Shown here: one piece after another, positions 1-10,599 of the stretch
How the letters are laid out: every line of letters starts with the position of its first letter
Position numbering within the stretch: position 1 is the stretch's first letter
NCBI GenBank assembly: GCA_020631735.1
Contig: CM036159.1
Span: 96,650,701-96,714,700 of the forward strand
Length of the DNA: 64,000 nt
DNA from: Saccharum officinarum
Taxonomy: Eukaryota; Streptophyta; Magnoliopsida; Poales; Poaceae
Direction: 5' to 3'
Notes under the pieces: generated by a model
Seen by the model: only the letters and a program-made list of their open reading frames with translations
Database searches by the model: none
What the model was told of the DNA's origin: nothing
Program-made: the position numbers and the translations under genes

Positions 1-131
1 GTGGTGTCATTGTTGATCCATCCAATGGACATGGAGACATGTCATTTTATCAATCTAGCCTGTTGATAGGATCAATTTCTCGAAGCATAGAGCAACATCT
101 GCGTTGAGTTCAGATACAGTATCTTAGATAC

Positions 132-1310
132 TCAAGAGCATACACCCTTGCATGGAGTGTCCTTGCAGCGGCAAACAGGCCTCCCTGAAAGCTCCCATCC
201 ATTAAACCCACGTTCTAGGACCATGATGTTCTTTACCCCTGAATCTTCCTTAGCCTCTGAAAGGTAGTCATGGAACAGCTGTGCACAAGATGGGCCCCGA
301 ACCTGCAATGAGGGAACATGTTAAAAAGAACAGTAGCAGTGACTCTTGAGATTGAAGAACACAGGTCATATAACATGTAGAATTCGAACGGAGGGATGGA
401 TTCATGGCGTGCATCAATCCTACTTATATACCAAGCAAAAAAGAAGCCTTATTGGTTCTATGGCGTAGAGTTCGCGGACACTGTTACATGAACTAAGAAA
501 TGCTAGGTTGTAGACTTGCTTTAATAATAAGAAAAGAACTCTGGCTCAGGATTATTGATTCAGTCAAAACAAGCAATCAGACAAATGGGTCATAGGCGCT
601 GACGTTGTAAGGAATCAAGGATAGATCAATCATCAATGGTAACTCTGATGTTGTACAAGTAACTGTGAACATGGTTGGAACAATAGATTTGTAGTAGTAG
701 TAAATAAACATGTGAAATAGAAACCAGATGGAAGGTGGTATCTTCATTAGATTTCATCATGAAGTTCCAAAGGTATATATACTCCAGCTTTGAAAATTGC
801 AGTGTTGGGGGTTTTGAATCAGGACAGTACCATAGAAGAGCTAAATCGAATCAGTATCAGCAGCTTGTTCCACTCTACCAAACTCCATCCAGTGAGGACG
901 CGAGGCAATGAATGATTACATGGAGCGCAGGGAAATCCCCTCCCCAGGGCCTAACCTTTTTCAACTTGTTATTACTCCTAGTACAAGTTTGCAAGTGAAG
1001 TGACGCTAGCCGCTCGGCTGCTGCATACAGGAACGGAGGGGGAAACAAAGCAGAGCAGGGACGCCGGACGCGGGGAGGATGCCTTCACCTTGCTGAGGGC
1101 GCAGTGGAAGACGAGGGTTTCCTTGGCCCCGGTTGCCTGGGCGAGCTCGGGCATCCGCTCCGCGAAGGTGTCGCTGGCGTAGTGGTGGGACCCCGCGATG
1201 TGGCCGTCGTAGCCCCTCTCCTCGTCCCTGACGTCGACGATGGCGACGCGGGCGTCGCTGGCCATGGAAACCAGCTGCGTCGCCGACACGTACGACACAT
1301 CCGCGGCCAT
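132..1310 (-). CDS. ACR2: CDC25-like/ACR2-type arsenate reductase (rhodanese fold), two exons
   Basis: The CDS reads as join(1089..1310, 132..302) on the minus strand, about 130 aa. The single intron (303-1088) has a GT donor after AAG and a TTGCAG acceptor. Exon 1 gives a rhodanese/CDC25 N-terminus with [19 protein letters not shown] and VFHCALSK. Exon 2 starts [14 protein letters not shown] and ends in a Cys-rich tail, [13 protein letters not shown]. Joining them completes the catalytic HC-x5-R loop, with Cys70 and Arg76 on different exons. Family knowledge: plant ACR2/CDC25-like proteins reduce arsenate, with glutathione as electron donor, and can also dephosphorylate. I chose the ATG at 1308-1310 because it fits family length. 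An in-frame ATG at 1418 would add 36 Arg-rich residues and cannot be excluded. The gene looks intact. Confidence 0.9.
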
Positions 1311-1739
1311 ACTCCGGCGGGCGGCGCTGATGCGCAATGCCCCCCGGCGGCCCCCGGAGAGAAGGGTCAAAGGCTGGACGACTGTGGAGAGGTCAGAGAT
1401 TCCCCCTCGCCTCCTCACAAATCAGCGAGGGCTGGGCCGAACCTGGGCTCTCGCCATTGTTGGGCCTCTCACGTGCTGGGCCATAAAGATAGGGTGCACA
1501 GCACAGGGCCGGCCTAATTAATTGGCTTCTCGCCTTTTATTGGAATTGGAATTGGAATTGGAATTGGAACTGTCTCCGGTTGCCCCGACAAACCCAAAAC
1601 AAAACAATCCCCCCTTCTGCTGTTCAAATCAAATCAAAACAAAACAAAACAATCAACCGCCTTCGTCCACGCCGCAATCCCCACAATTTCGTGGTCGGCC
1701 GCGCGCGCAGAGGAGGACCTGAAGCTGGAGGGCGCCGGC
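1311..1739. promoter_or_regulatory. Divergent intergene between ACR2-like and RING genes
   Basis: About 430 bp separate the ACR2-like start (minus) from the first ATG on the RING side (plus), so both promoters must lie here or overlap the first exons. It contains a hexanucleotide run of TGGAAT units (about 1541-1570) and an A-rich CAAAA-type run (about 1624-1653). I see no confident TATA box for either direction. Confidence 0.5.
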
Positions 1740-2700
1740 ATGGGGATGGGGAACGTGCCCAGCAGAGCGGCCACGAAGGAGGCGAGGCGGGGCACGGCGG
1801 AGCTAGGGTTTCCGCGGCGGCAGCGGCTGAAGGCAGCGACGTGGGTGGGAGGCCCACTTGCTGCGTCTGCATGGAGCCCTGGACCGACAGCGGCGCCCAT
1901 CGCATCTGGTGAGTTGTGAATTTGTGAGGGGGCACAAATAATCTTTCTGCAGTTTTGCATAGGAGCACATAATCAAGGGAATGTTAGGTGGCTTATTTCC
2001 AGTGGCGACTGATTGCCGTTAGATTTGTTATCATGGAGGCAACAGTGGTAGAATTTGGTTTCAGAGTTGTGAATTGCTGCCAATTCAGACTCAGAACGAC
2101 TATATATACTCGTTTACTCAATTACCCCCAAAAATGAGACCATGCCTGGTCTGCATTACTGTTAGGAATCTTAATATGAGATCAACACAGTCTCTAAACA
2201 TTTAAGGTTTTGTGTTTTCTGCTCATTCTTGGGATTTACTAGTTTATTTATTATTCAGATCATGCATGCATGCATGCATGGCTTGTGTGTTCCAGCTTCC
2301 AGCGATGTTACTATCGAGAATTTGATTTGGTGCCACTGATCATCATGTGTCTACCCATGCAGTTGCATTCCCTGCGGGCATGTCTAGGGTAGGTCATGCC
2401 TGGAGAGTTGGCTTTCTCGTGGCGCAAGCACGAGCGCAAAGGTACCATTATTCATGATTTTGTTTAGGCAAAGTCCTGCACTCATGCTGAAATTCAGACG
2501 CTTCGTAGAATTATATCAAACTGTTGTGCTCTTTGCTGCATGCATGGATTTTCTGTAACTTGCTTCTGCACATGTCAATCATTCTTTGCAGTGTCCTCAG
2601 TGTGGTAAACGATTTGCACTCGAGCATATTATCAACCTCTATGCACCAGGAAACCTGTGGGATCGTCATACATGCACACACTACTATGTACAGGTTCACT
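1740..2700 (+). pseudogene. RFWD3-like RING-finger E3 ligase fragment with in-frame stop
   Basis: Three exons together spell a RING of the RFWD3 type. The exon ending near 1910 encodes CCVCMEPWTDSGAHRI. The exon at about 2363-2440 encodes CIPCGHV, a stop (TAG), then GRSCLESWLSRGASTSAK. The exon from about 2590 encodes CPQCGKRFALEHIINLYAP. Splice sites (TG/GTGAGT, CAG/TTGC, AAAG/GTACC, GCAG/TGTCC) keep one frame. The TAG sits where the family normally has an aromatic residue after GHV, so a full RING cannot be made without readthrough. The frame opening with the ATG at 1740 is not the RING frame, which suggests another indel or a different start; the nearest upstream ATG in the RING frame is at 1580. 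The coiled coil and WD40 repeats of true RFWD3 are not visible. Family role: RFWD3 ubiquitinates RPA and RAD51 at stalled forks. Confidence 0.7.
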
Positions 2701-3181
2701 TTGTTCCCTCATCTGTTCTTCTATGCACATATTGGACTTCTAAATTAAGCACACATGCATGGAATTAATCTTTTTGCAGTTGCATGATTTTATATTGCTG
2801 AGCTTTAGCTGAATTTAGTTGAACCTAGTCAGAAGCCTGTGTGTTCCTGTGGACGTGTTGCTATGGGGCAGAGGTTTTCATGATGCAAATATAGTTCTTC
2901 GTTCATGTCATTCCACCTGGTGCAGGACCTCAGTCACGTTGGCATTTAATGTGCATTACATTTAACAAGCGAATGAAATTACAATTCATAAACCATGAGT
3001 AGCAACTAGCAAATCAAGATTACTTCTACAGCCAGACACTGATGACGCTATTAGAAAAGGCACTGCCTTAATACACAAGGCTAGACAATAGCATGTTCCA
3101 CATTAGATCAAATATGTGTTTGGACAATTCAGTAATTCAATTAGAATAGTGATTGTGTGTTTATCCATCACAAATGAGACT
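2701..3181. other. Intron-like or intergenic spacer
   Basis: Low-complexity AT-rich sequence with no supported coding. From about 3115 it matches the start of the duplicate at 5710, so the last part belongs to duplication unit A. Confidence 0.5.
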
Positions 3182-3193
3182 AGAAACAATATA

Positions 3194-3693
3194 CACAACA
3201 ACATAGCCTTTTGTCCCAAGCAAGTTGGGGTAGGCTAGAGATAAAACCCAAAAGAGACGATAAACAGGGAGACACATAAAGGGACATAAATGGCACAAGA
3301 CAGAAAGAGGTCACGGTTCAGGCACGTTGATTGCCAGTCTCCAAGCGCTCCTGTCCATATCTAAATCCTTAGAGATATTCCACTCCTTAAGGTCTCTCTT
3401 AACGGACTCGTCCCAAGTTAGTTTAGGTCGACCTCTACCGCTCTTTATATTATCGGCCCCCTTTAGAACCCCACTACGCACCGGCGCCTCAGGAGGCCTC
3501 CGTTGAACATGTCCAAACCATCTTAACCAATGTTGAATCAATTTCTCCTCAATTGGTGCCACCCCAACCCTATCCCGAATATCGTCGTTCCGGACTCTAT
3601 CCCTCCTTGTGTGCCCACAACACCAATGCAACATACGCATCTCTGTTACACTCAATTGCTGGACATGTCGCCTTTTTGTAGGCCAACACTACA
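3194..3693 (-). mobile_element. 5'-truncated non-LTR retrotransposon (LINE) insertion
   Basis: The insert is flanked by perfect 12-bp direct repeats AGAAACAATATA at 3182-3193 and 3694-3705. The paralogous place in unit B (about 5757) is uninterrupted, so this is a real insertion with an empty-site control. The minus strand at 3311-3655 encodes a piece common at the C-terminal end of grass LINE reverse-transcriptase ORFs, with CGHTRRDRVRNDDI, LRWFGHVQRRPPEAP and GRGRPKLTWDE. The element's 3' end is to the left and ends in a TTG-rich tail (GGCTATGTTGTTGTG). Only the last 0.5 kb was copied. Confidence 0.85.
3311..3655 (-). pseudogene. LINE ORF2 C-terminal fragment
   Basis: An open stretch of about 114 codons without the polymerase motifs of an intact reverse transcriptase. 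The residues LRWFGHVQRRP followed by GRGRPKLTW are the conserved tail seen in many grass LINE proteins. It is a dead fragment inside the truncated LINE copy. Confidence 0.8.
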
Positions 3694-5191
3694 AGAAACA
3701 ATATAACATTTAGTAAAATCTTCCTTCAAGAGATCTTTTAATCTGCCCCCAAAATCCTCCTTCGCGGAGCTGGTCGTAGTATTCATCTTTTCTGTATAAC
3801 AAAACAAAATAATACTAACCATGATCATCTTTTCATGTACTTTTTGACCACCCCACATCTATTCATTGTTGTTGACCAAAAACCCTGTCTTCCTGCATGA
3901 GTTTGAATTCCCACATTTAAATATGTTCCTTTTTATGTATAAGATGTACAAGCAACTTGCTCGTGTACTGTTTGTCACAAGATATGGTAATTTATGCTGC
4001 CAATCATATACATTCTCATTCCATGCGGAGTTTAGAACTTCCATTTGCCAGCGTATTTTTGGTCTTCTCTATTCTAGGAAGATAATAACTGGATGCTTCG
4101 TCTCTTTTAGCCCATTTGGGTATACAATTAGGATACATTATAATGATAGTTCTATTCATCATTTCAAACAAGAACAAACTGGATTGCCCATCAAAATGAT
4201 GATGTATTAATTACCACTTATATAAGAAAGCTATCAAATAATTTTGCACAGCTTACCAAATCCTATGTGATTATTCACTTCAATATGAGGCCAGCTATTA
4301 AATAATGCCGCAAGCTACCAAGTTTCAGCCTTACATGGTAAGTTACATGCTGTCCATAATAATTACAAAAGCTCCTGTAGTGAAAGTAAACTAGAAGAGA
4401 ATTAAGCAGAATATGTTGTTTGCATGAAAATTCAGGATAAAACTTGAAACATATAGAAAATAGTATGTCCATATAGTGGGTAAAGGGCTCCTTGAAAATG
4501 TTGGTTTCATAACATGTGATTGTGGATACCCATTGAAACAATCAATGTCCATCGGCTTATTCACATTTAAGTACTTTCTATAGCTTTTCAAGCTTAAACT
4601 TATTGGATAAGGCCTGGAGCTTTGCACTCATTCTTGTTTATGGAAAAAAATGCTCAGTTAGCTATTGAAACACCATCCCAATGAGTGCAAAAGTGAATCA
4701 TATATATCAAAACAAAATTATCATACCCCAAAGGCATTGTCTATAGACATGATAGGTTTGCAAAGTTTTCATCAACTATATCATCTTCATTCATGCAGTC
4801 ATGCTGAGAGTAAACATGAAGAAGAAATAGAGTCGACTTGTCTTCTTTTTAACTCATGTCATGCAATCCTTCGGATTTAGTACATCTTCATCACCGCTCA
4901 TCTCTTCTAATTCCTTTAGTCCTTTTAATCTATATTTAGGGGGTGGCCCAACAAATATGACAGCTAATTTATCTAAAACTAATCACACCGGGCTACAGAA
5001 GTAGTACAGTTGGCATCAACTTTTATGTAAAAACTAACAAATTGAACATTGCATACGCTAGGACGTTACCTAAATTACATTGTCAGTTAGGCTATCTTTG
5101 AAATCCAATTGAGCAAGTTGTACTTCCAGTTATTGCATTGACCATTTAGTCAAAACTTTTGCTGATGAACATGTCTTATTGATTCCTATAG

Positions 5192-5700
5192 GCACCAGTT
5201 ACTAGTGGACCAAGTGGATCCGAGACTGATTTGTTATTGAAACAGGTCCTGGATATACTCCATGAACCTGCGAACATGTAAGTTCAACAATTACTTCTTC
5301 ACTTAACAAATAAATGTTGCTTTGTTTCAATGTGTGGGTTAGTAAATTACTGATCTTGGTTTGCTATTTCTAGTGAGAAAGACCACGGGGTGCATGTTGA
5401 TGAAATAGTCAAGCAGTCCAGACTGCCTGAGAGGAATATCTGGTAGAACTCTCTCTCTCTCTCTCGTGTTTCACTAACACACACAGGAAAGAGTAGAGAC
5501 TAATCTTAGTGGCTAATATATTATATGGCTTCATTTGTTATGCAGGGATGCTATCACGCAACATGTGGATATGGGGAATATTACAATATAATTGATGACT
5601 TTCACTTCAAGTCGGCTGTCTTCGAATGGCATCCTTCTGTACAGCAATCTTATTATCAACAGAGAGTGTTAAATTTCAGGTTTTGTGCCTTTATTGTCAA
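5192..5700 (+). pseudogene. RPA32 (RPA2) C-terminal winged-helix fragment, copy A
   Basis: Three exons are readable: 5192-5277, 5374-5442 and 5546 to about 5665, each with GT and AG borders. Translation gives KQVLDILHEPAN, then EKDHGVHVDEIVKQ and RLPERNIWDA, then (shifted frame) YNIIDDFHFKSAVFEW. This matches the C-terminal RPA_C winged helix of replication protein A 32-kDa subunit, which docks repair proteins. A one-base deletion in the GNIYN region (about 5578-5582) breaks the frame. The OB fold and phospho-N-terminus are absent. Confidence 0.75.
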
Positions 5701-5709
5701 CATATAAAT

Positions 5710-6690
5710 GTTCTTCAATTAGAATGGTGACTGTGTGGTTATCCATCACAAATGAGACAAGAAACAATCAACATTTAATAAAATCTCCGCTCAGGAAATC
5801 CTTTAATCTTCCCCAAAATCCTCCTTCACAGATCTGGTCGTAGCATTCATCCTTTTTTTATAACAACATACCAATCAAGAACCACTTCCTAAGCATGCAC
5901 AAATCATGTATTGGGTATTTTACAGTTTGTTAGTAAAGCCAAATTGATGAGAATATGTCCAAAACAACATACAAAATAATACTATGAGGATCTTTTCATG
6001 TAGTATAGTTGGCATCAACTTTTATGTAAACTAACAAATTGAACATTGCACCAAATGTTAGGAAAGTTTACCTAACTTACATTGTCAGTTATGCTATCTT
6101 TGAAATCCCATTGAGCAAGTTGTAGTTCCAGCCATTGGATTGACCGTTTAGTCAAACTTTTGCTGTTAAACATGTCTTATTGATTCATATAGGCACCGGT
6201 ATCTAGTGACCAAGGATCCGAGAGTGATTTGTGCAAACAGGTCCTGGATATACTCCAGGAACTAGCGAACATGTAAGTTTAACAATTACTTCTTCTCTTA
6301 ACAACTAAATGTTGCTTTCTTTCAATGCATGGGTTAGTAAATTGCTCATATTGTTTGTTATTTCTAGTGAGAAAGAGCACGGGGTTCATTTCGATGAAAT
6401 AGTCAAGCGGTTCAAACTGCCTGAGAGGAAGATCATGTAGAACTCTCTCTCTTATCTTTGGCTAACACACACACAGAGAGGAAAGAGCAGAGAGTAATCT
6501 TAGTGGCTAATGTTTTATATGGTTCATTTGTTATGCAGGGATGCTATCATGTACCATTTGATGCAGGGCATATTTACACAACTATTGATGATTACCACTT
6601 CGTAGCAGCAACTTGGGATGAAGCGTAGCAAAATCAAGCATATTTTTCTGCATGGCAGCCTGCTGTACATACAACCAGGGTGTGTAATAA
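5710..6690 (+). repeat. Tandem duplication unit B (contains RPA32C copy B)
   Basis: The second duplicate, directly downstream of unit A and in the same orientation. Introns and exons of the RPA32C part are both conserved, so the duplication was made at DNA level and not by retrotransposition. It lacks the LINE and the 1.16-kb extra segment of unit A. Confidence 0.75.
6193..6628 (+). pseudogene. RPA32 C-terminal winged-helix fragment, copy B
   Basis: Exons 6193-6272, 6368-6436 and 6539-6628, with the same splice layout as copy A. Readable pieces are KQVLDILQELAN, EKEHGVHFDEIVKRFKLPER, DAIMYHLM and (shifted frame) YTTIDDYHFVAATWDEA followed by TAG. The frame breaks just before the GHIY segment (about 6567), a different lesion from that in copy A, so the two copies decayed independently after duplication. 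Only the C-terminal domain is present. Confidence 0.7.
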
Positions 6691-7070
6691 TTGTAATCGC
6701 ATTAAGCTAATATGTCCTTTTAGATCATCATATACTTAAATGTTGGGCATTGCATTTTAAAATTCATGCCAACTCCATAAATTTGCAGCGATGCTTCAAT
6801 TTTACGCTCTCCATTTAATTATGTAATCTGCCCTCTCGACACAATGATGTAGCATTGGGTGCTCCAAAGACAATTCTAAGCAGAGAGAGAAGAGAACGTC
6901 CGTCCAAAGCCAACCTGTACTCGTTATTTGGACTCTGAGGTGTTTGCACTATGATCCATTGTTCCATCGAAGCAGCAAAAGCTGCCTAATAGTAAAAACA
7001 ATACAACATAAAGTTAATTTTATATGGTAAAGATGGATAAATTGATACTCCATCAAAGTTCGTATACTTC
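6691..7070. other. Intergenic, nothing recognised
   Basis: AT-rich sequence without coding, TIRs or RNA genes that I can support. Confidence 0.5.
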
Positions 7071-7079
7071 AACAAATTG

Positions 7080-7170
7080 AGAAAATACGTACATACAGGA
7101 AATTTGCCTGCCTGCGTAAATGAAATATACGTACATATACATACAGGAACTTTGCCTGCCTGCGTGCAAT
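7080..7170. repeat. Short direct repeat pair
   Basis: Two near-identical copies of about 30 bp (TACATACAGGAA, then TTTGCCTGCCTGCGT) lie about 45 bp apart, separated by ACGTACATATAC-type palindromic sequence. They probably arose by local slippage. No function is assigned. Confidence 0.6.
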
Positions 7171-7826
7171 GTATATAGTGATATACGTATATGCATATCT
7201 GCGCACTGGAAGTCTTAGATTAAAAATGGCTGTGTACTTATTTAATTCTTTACTCTTTAGTTTGAGTTGCATCATCATATAAACTCTTAAACAATCATCA
7301 GACCTTGCACCAGCCTTGCCTCTAAAACCTTCAATAATATAATTAAGAAAAAAAAAGCCCTAAAATCAAAATCAATCTATTTTTAGTTAGCTTACACCCG
7401 TGTTGGCTAGTTCAGCATCTTCTTTGCATCCTTTTTGGCTCCGCCACTGCTTGCAGAGAGGCTAATTAGTTAGTAAATTTAAAACAATGCAAATTATAGA
7501 GATGGCTTTGACTTCGAGCGCCATGGTTTGCCGTGGTCGAGCAGCACGGTAGCTCAAGCCTCACCATCGTCAAGTCACATTTGAACAGCCATGTTTCAAC
7601 CGGCAGACAGGACCGATTTGGCCGCTTCCACGATAATGCAAATGTTGGCGGCGACACCGATCGACACAGGCGTATAACAAGAACAACACTGCCTGTCGTT
7701 TTTTTTTATGCCAACGATGGGCCTTATTTTATTGATTTAAGCTTCTTTGTCATGGGCCGTACATATTCCATACGACTACTGCTACTGGCCCTCGTTTTTT
7801 TGGAGGCAGCCCTCGACCTCGATCGT

Positions 7827-7926
7827 NNNNNNNNNNNNNNNNNNNNNNNNNNNNNNNNNNNNNNNNNNNNNNNNNNNNNNNNNNNNNNNNNNNNNNNNNN
7901 NNNNNNNNNNNNNNNNNNNNNNNNNN
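7827..7926. other. Assembly gap (100 N)
   Basis: Exactly 100 unknown bases, a conventional placeholder for a gap of unknown size. Flanking sequence shows no recognised gene, and the open frames crossing it are meaningless. Confidence 0.98.
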
Positions 7927-8211
7927 GTTCGTTTTTGTTATGTTTCACAACCAAGAGTTCTCTATGCTGGTGTGCTTGTGGGTCTTTTCAATATTCAGTG
8001 CGTTGCTGTTTTCAGTTTCCGTTTGAACTCCTTAGGTTGTGTAAATTCGTCCCTGCCTACTACTGAATGGCTGAGCTCCTCAAGTGTCAAAAACATTGTT
8101 TTGTAGCAGCTGACTCCAAATTACTGAGGGTGTTATCTGTCTTTGTTTGTATGCAATTAATGCAAAGGAGAGAGAATCTTTCAGGTGAAGCCTTAGTAAC
8201 TTGAGTTTTCG

Positions 8212-8300
8212 GCTTTGTTCACTTGAACTTATCAGCTTGGCTTGTCAGCCATAGAATAGTGTTTTTCTCTCACAACCAATCAGCTTCATTTCTGTGGAAT
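8212..8300. repeat. Short MITE-like repeat (GTTCACTTG...TTTTTCTCTCACAA family)
   Basis: Contains TGTTCACTTGAACTTATCAG and ATAGTGTTTTTCTCTCACAA. The same words occur at about 48225-48306, 48628-48735 and 51018-51119, and partial ends at 29211-29261, 41992-42062 and 49345-49425. The best copy (51018-51119) has inverted ends TGTTCACTTG and CAAGCGAACA. It is a roughly 100-bp non-coding repeat family, superfamily not certain. Confidence 0.55.
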
Positions 8301-8417
8301 TATTAAAACAGAGGGCTACAGTTTTGCTGGAGATTAATGGCTGGATCACTTAGTGGTTTAGCAGTATTTATGAAATTGTTTCATTATGGCTATAGATTGA
8401 TTAAAGAAACACTAACT

Positions 8418-8529
8418 TGTTGGAAAGTAATTCTCTCAATTAGGGCTAACCCTAGAAGGGTAGCTATATAGGTTCCATACATGGGCCACATGGGCCTTAG
8501 CCACATGGGCCTAAACACATACTCCAACA
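8418..8529 (-). repeat. Copia 3' LTR, very short (112 bp)
   Basis: On the minus strand it begins TGTTGGAGTATG immediately after a G7 polypurine tract and ends TTACTTTCCAACA, giving the inverted ends TGTTGGA/TCCAACA. The ends and the adjacent PPT support the call. It cannot be confirmed against the 5' LTR, which is absent. Confidence 0.7.
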
Positions 8530-8612
8530 CCCCCCCGCAGTCTGAACTACCGGCGCAGCGGAGTTCGAGGCTGAACAAGAAAGAACACACACAACCCCCC
8601 CCACAGACGCAA

Positions 8613-10210
8613 CTAGCCACCGGTGATGTTGAGGCTGGAGCGAAACTCGGCGAAGGTCGAGGACGGGAGGCCTTTGGTGAAGATGTCCGCGAACTGGGAG
8701 GTCGTCGGAACATGAAGAACCCGCACCTCGCCCATGGCCACCCGATCACGGACAAAATGGAGGTCGATCTCCACATGCTTCGTCCGCTGGTGCTGGATGG
8801 GGTTGGTGGAGAGGTAGACCGCACTGACGTTGTCGCAGTAGATCAGTGTGCTCCGGAGGGTGGAGTGTGTAACTCGGCCAGCAGCTGCCGGAGCCAGGCG
8901 GCCTCCGCCACGCCGTTAGCAACGGCGCGGTACTCCGCCTCTGCGCTGGACCGGGAGACCACCGGCTGGCGCTTGGACGACCAAGACACCAGGTTGCCGC
9001 CCAGGAAGACGGCGTAGCCGGAGGTGGAGCGGCGAGTATCCGGGCACCCGGCCCAGTCAGCGTCGGTGTAGACGACGAGGTCGGTGGCGGAGGCCCGGTG
9101 GAGGAGGAGGCCGTAGTCGAGTGTGCCCCGGAGGTAGCGGAGGAGGCGCTTGAGAGCCACGAGGTGAGGTTCCCGGGATCATGCATGTGGAGGCAGACCT
9201 GCTGAACTGCATAGGTGATGTCCGGCCGGGTGAAGGTGAGGTACTGAAGGGCCCCGGCGAGACTCCTGTACGCAGTGGGATCGGCCACCGGTGGCCCCTC
9301 AGCCTCAGACAGCTTGCCCTGAGTGTCGACCGGAGTGGAGCAGGGTTTGCAGTCAGTCATCCCAGCCCGCTCCAGAATGTCCCGAGTGTACTGTCGCTGG
9401 TGAAGGAGGAGCCCGGCAGGACGGTGCTCAACAGTGACACCGAGGAAGTGGTGGAGCTCACCCAGATCCTTCATCGCGAACTCTTGCTGGAGAGCGGTGA
9501 TGATCCGGCGGAGAAGTGGGTCGCTGGAGGCGGTGAGGACAATGTCATCAACATAGAGCAGCAAGTATGCAGTATCGGCGCCATGGTGGTAGACGAACAG
9601 GGACGTATCAGACTTGGCCTCCATGAACCCCAGGGTCAGCAAGAAGGCGACGAACCGGTGGTTCCACGCCCGAGGTGCCTGCTTGAGGCCGTAGAGGGAC
9701 CTGTTGAGCCGGCAGACCATGTCAGGACGGGTGGTGTCGACGAACCCCGCCGGCTGACTGCAGTACACCGTCTCGGTGAGAAGGCCGTGGAGGAAGGCAT
9801 TCTTGACGTCCAGCTGGTGGACGGGCCAAGACCGAGCAAGTGCCAGCGATAGCACGGTACGGACGGTGGCCGGCTTGACCACCGGGTTGAAAGTCTCATC
9901 ATAATCGACGCCAGGGCGCTGAGTGAAACCCCGGAGGACCCAGCGAGCCTTGTAGCGCTCGAGAGAGCCGTCAGCCCGGCGCTTGTGGGTCCAGATCCAC
10001 TTGCCGGTGACGACGTTAGAGCCCGGCGGCCGGGGCACCAACTCCCACGTCTGGTTGGCGAGTAGCGCGGCGTACTCCTCTTCCATCACATGGCGCCAGT
10101 GAGGGTCCAACAGGGCGTCGCGGACGGAGGAGGGTACCGGAGAGACCACCGCATCGCCGGTCGAAGCCTCGAGGGCACGAGGCGGCAGGGTGCCAGCCGC
10201 GTGTCGTGTC
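8613..10210 (-). pseudogene. Copia reverse transcriptase and RNase H
   Basis: The RVT_2-type reverse transcriptase is readable from WRHVMEEEYAALLANQTWEL through KWIWTHKRRADG, QLDVKNAFLHGLL, SLYGLKQAPRAW and the catalytic LLLYVDDIVLTAS. A frameshift near 9178 leads into RNase H ([31 protein letters not shown]). The protein ends at a stop at 8613-8615 after LNITGG. The YVDD active site is present, but the frame is broken at least once. Confidence 0.9.
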
Positions 10211-10599
10211 ACCATCGGGTGAACATGCCGCGGGTGTCGGTGCAGTAGCGGCGGATGGTAGATCGGCGGGGCACCACGAGCCGGCGGAGACAGCGGCGGT
10301 GGTGTTGGTGTCCCTGGTGGAGAAGGGAGCGCGAGCGGCGGCGGCCGCGGCTGTGCTGGTACACCCGTACCGGCGCGGCGAACCTCGACGGAGGTGCCGG
10401 GGCAGGTGCCGGGATGGGATCTGGCGTCGTCGACCGACACGACCCCCCCGGGGCAGCAGCGGGGGACGAAGGCCCCGGGTCTGCACCAACCGGAGAGGAC
10501 GGGGCCGCGCCGAGGACGACGGGCACGGACCTGCTGGGGATCCGGGACAGGAGGCCGGCCCGGCCCGCGGCGAAGCTGTACCTGTAGGAGACCACGAAA

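Larger units (their letters stand above)
3115..5705 (+). repeat. Tandem duplication unit A (contains RPA32C copy A)
   Basis: Phrases recur in the same order in unit A and unit B: the CAATTAGAATxGTGA start at about 3135 and 5717, the CTGGTCGTAG segment at 3768 and 5836, the TTGGCATCAACTTTTATG segment at 5010 and 6009, then the three RPA32C exons with their introns. Unit A additionally contains a LINE (3194-3693) and about 1.16 kb (roughly 3840-4999) absent from unit B. The extra segment is bounded by GTA on both sides, but I find no clear terminal repeats and cannot name it. Confidence 0.75.

Noticed and set aside
7533..8106. Open frames crossing the N gap
   Set aside because: The unknown bases are translated as X; frame and length across the gap cannot be known and the flanks show no domain.
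9181..9852. Plus-strand open frame of 223 codons across the copia element
   Set aside because: It is antisense to the reverse-transcriptase frame in high-GC sequence, where complementary frames stay open by composition.
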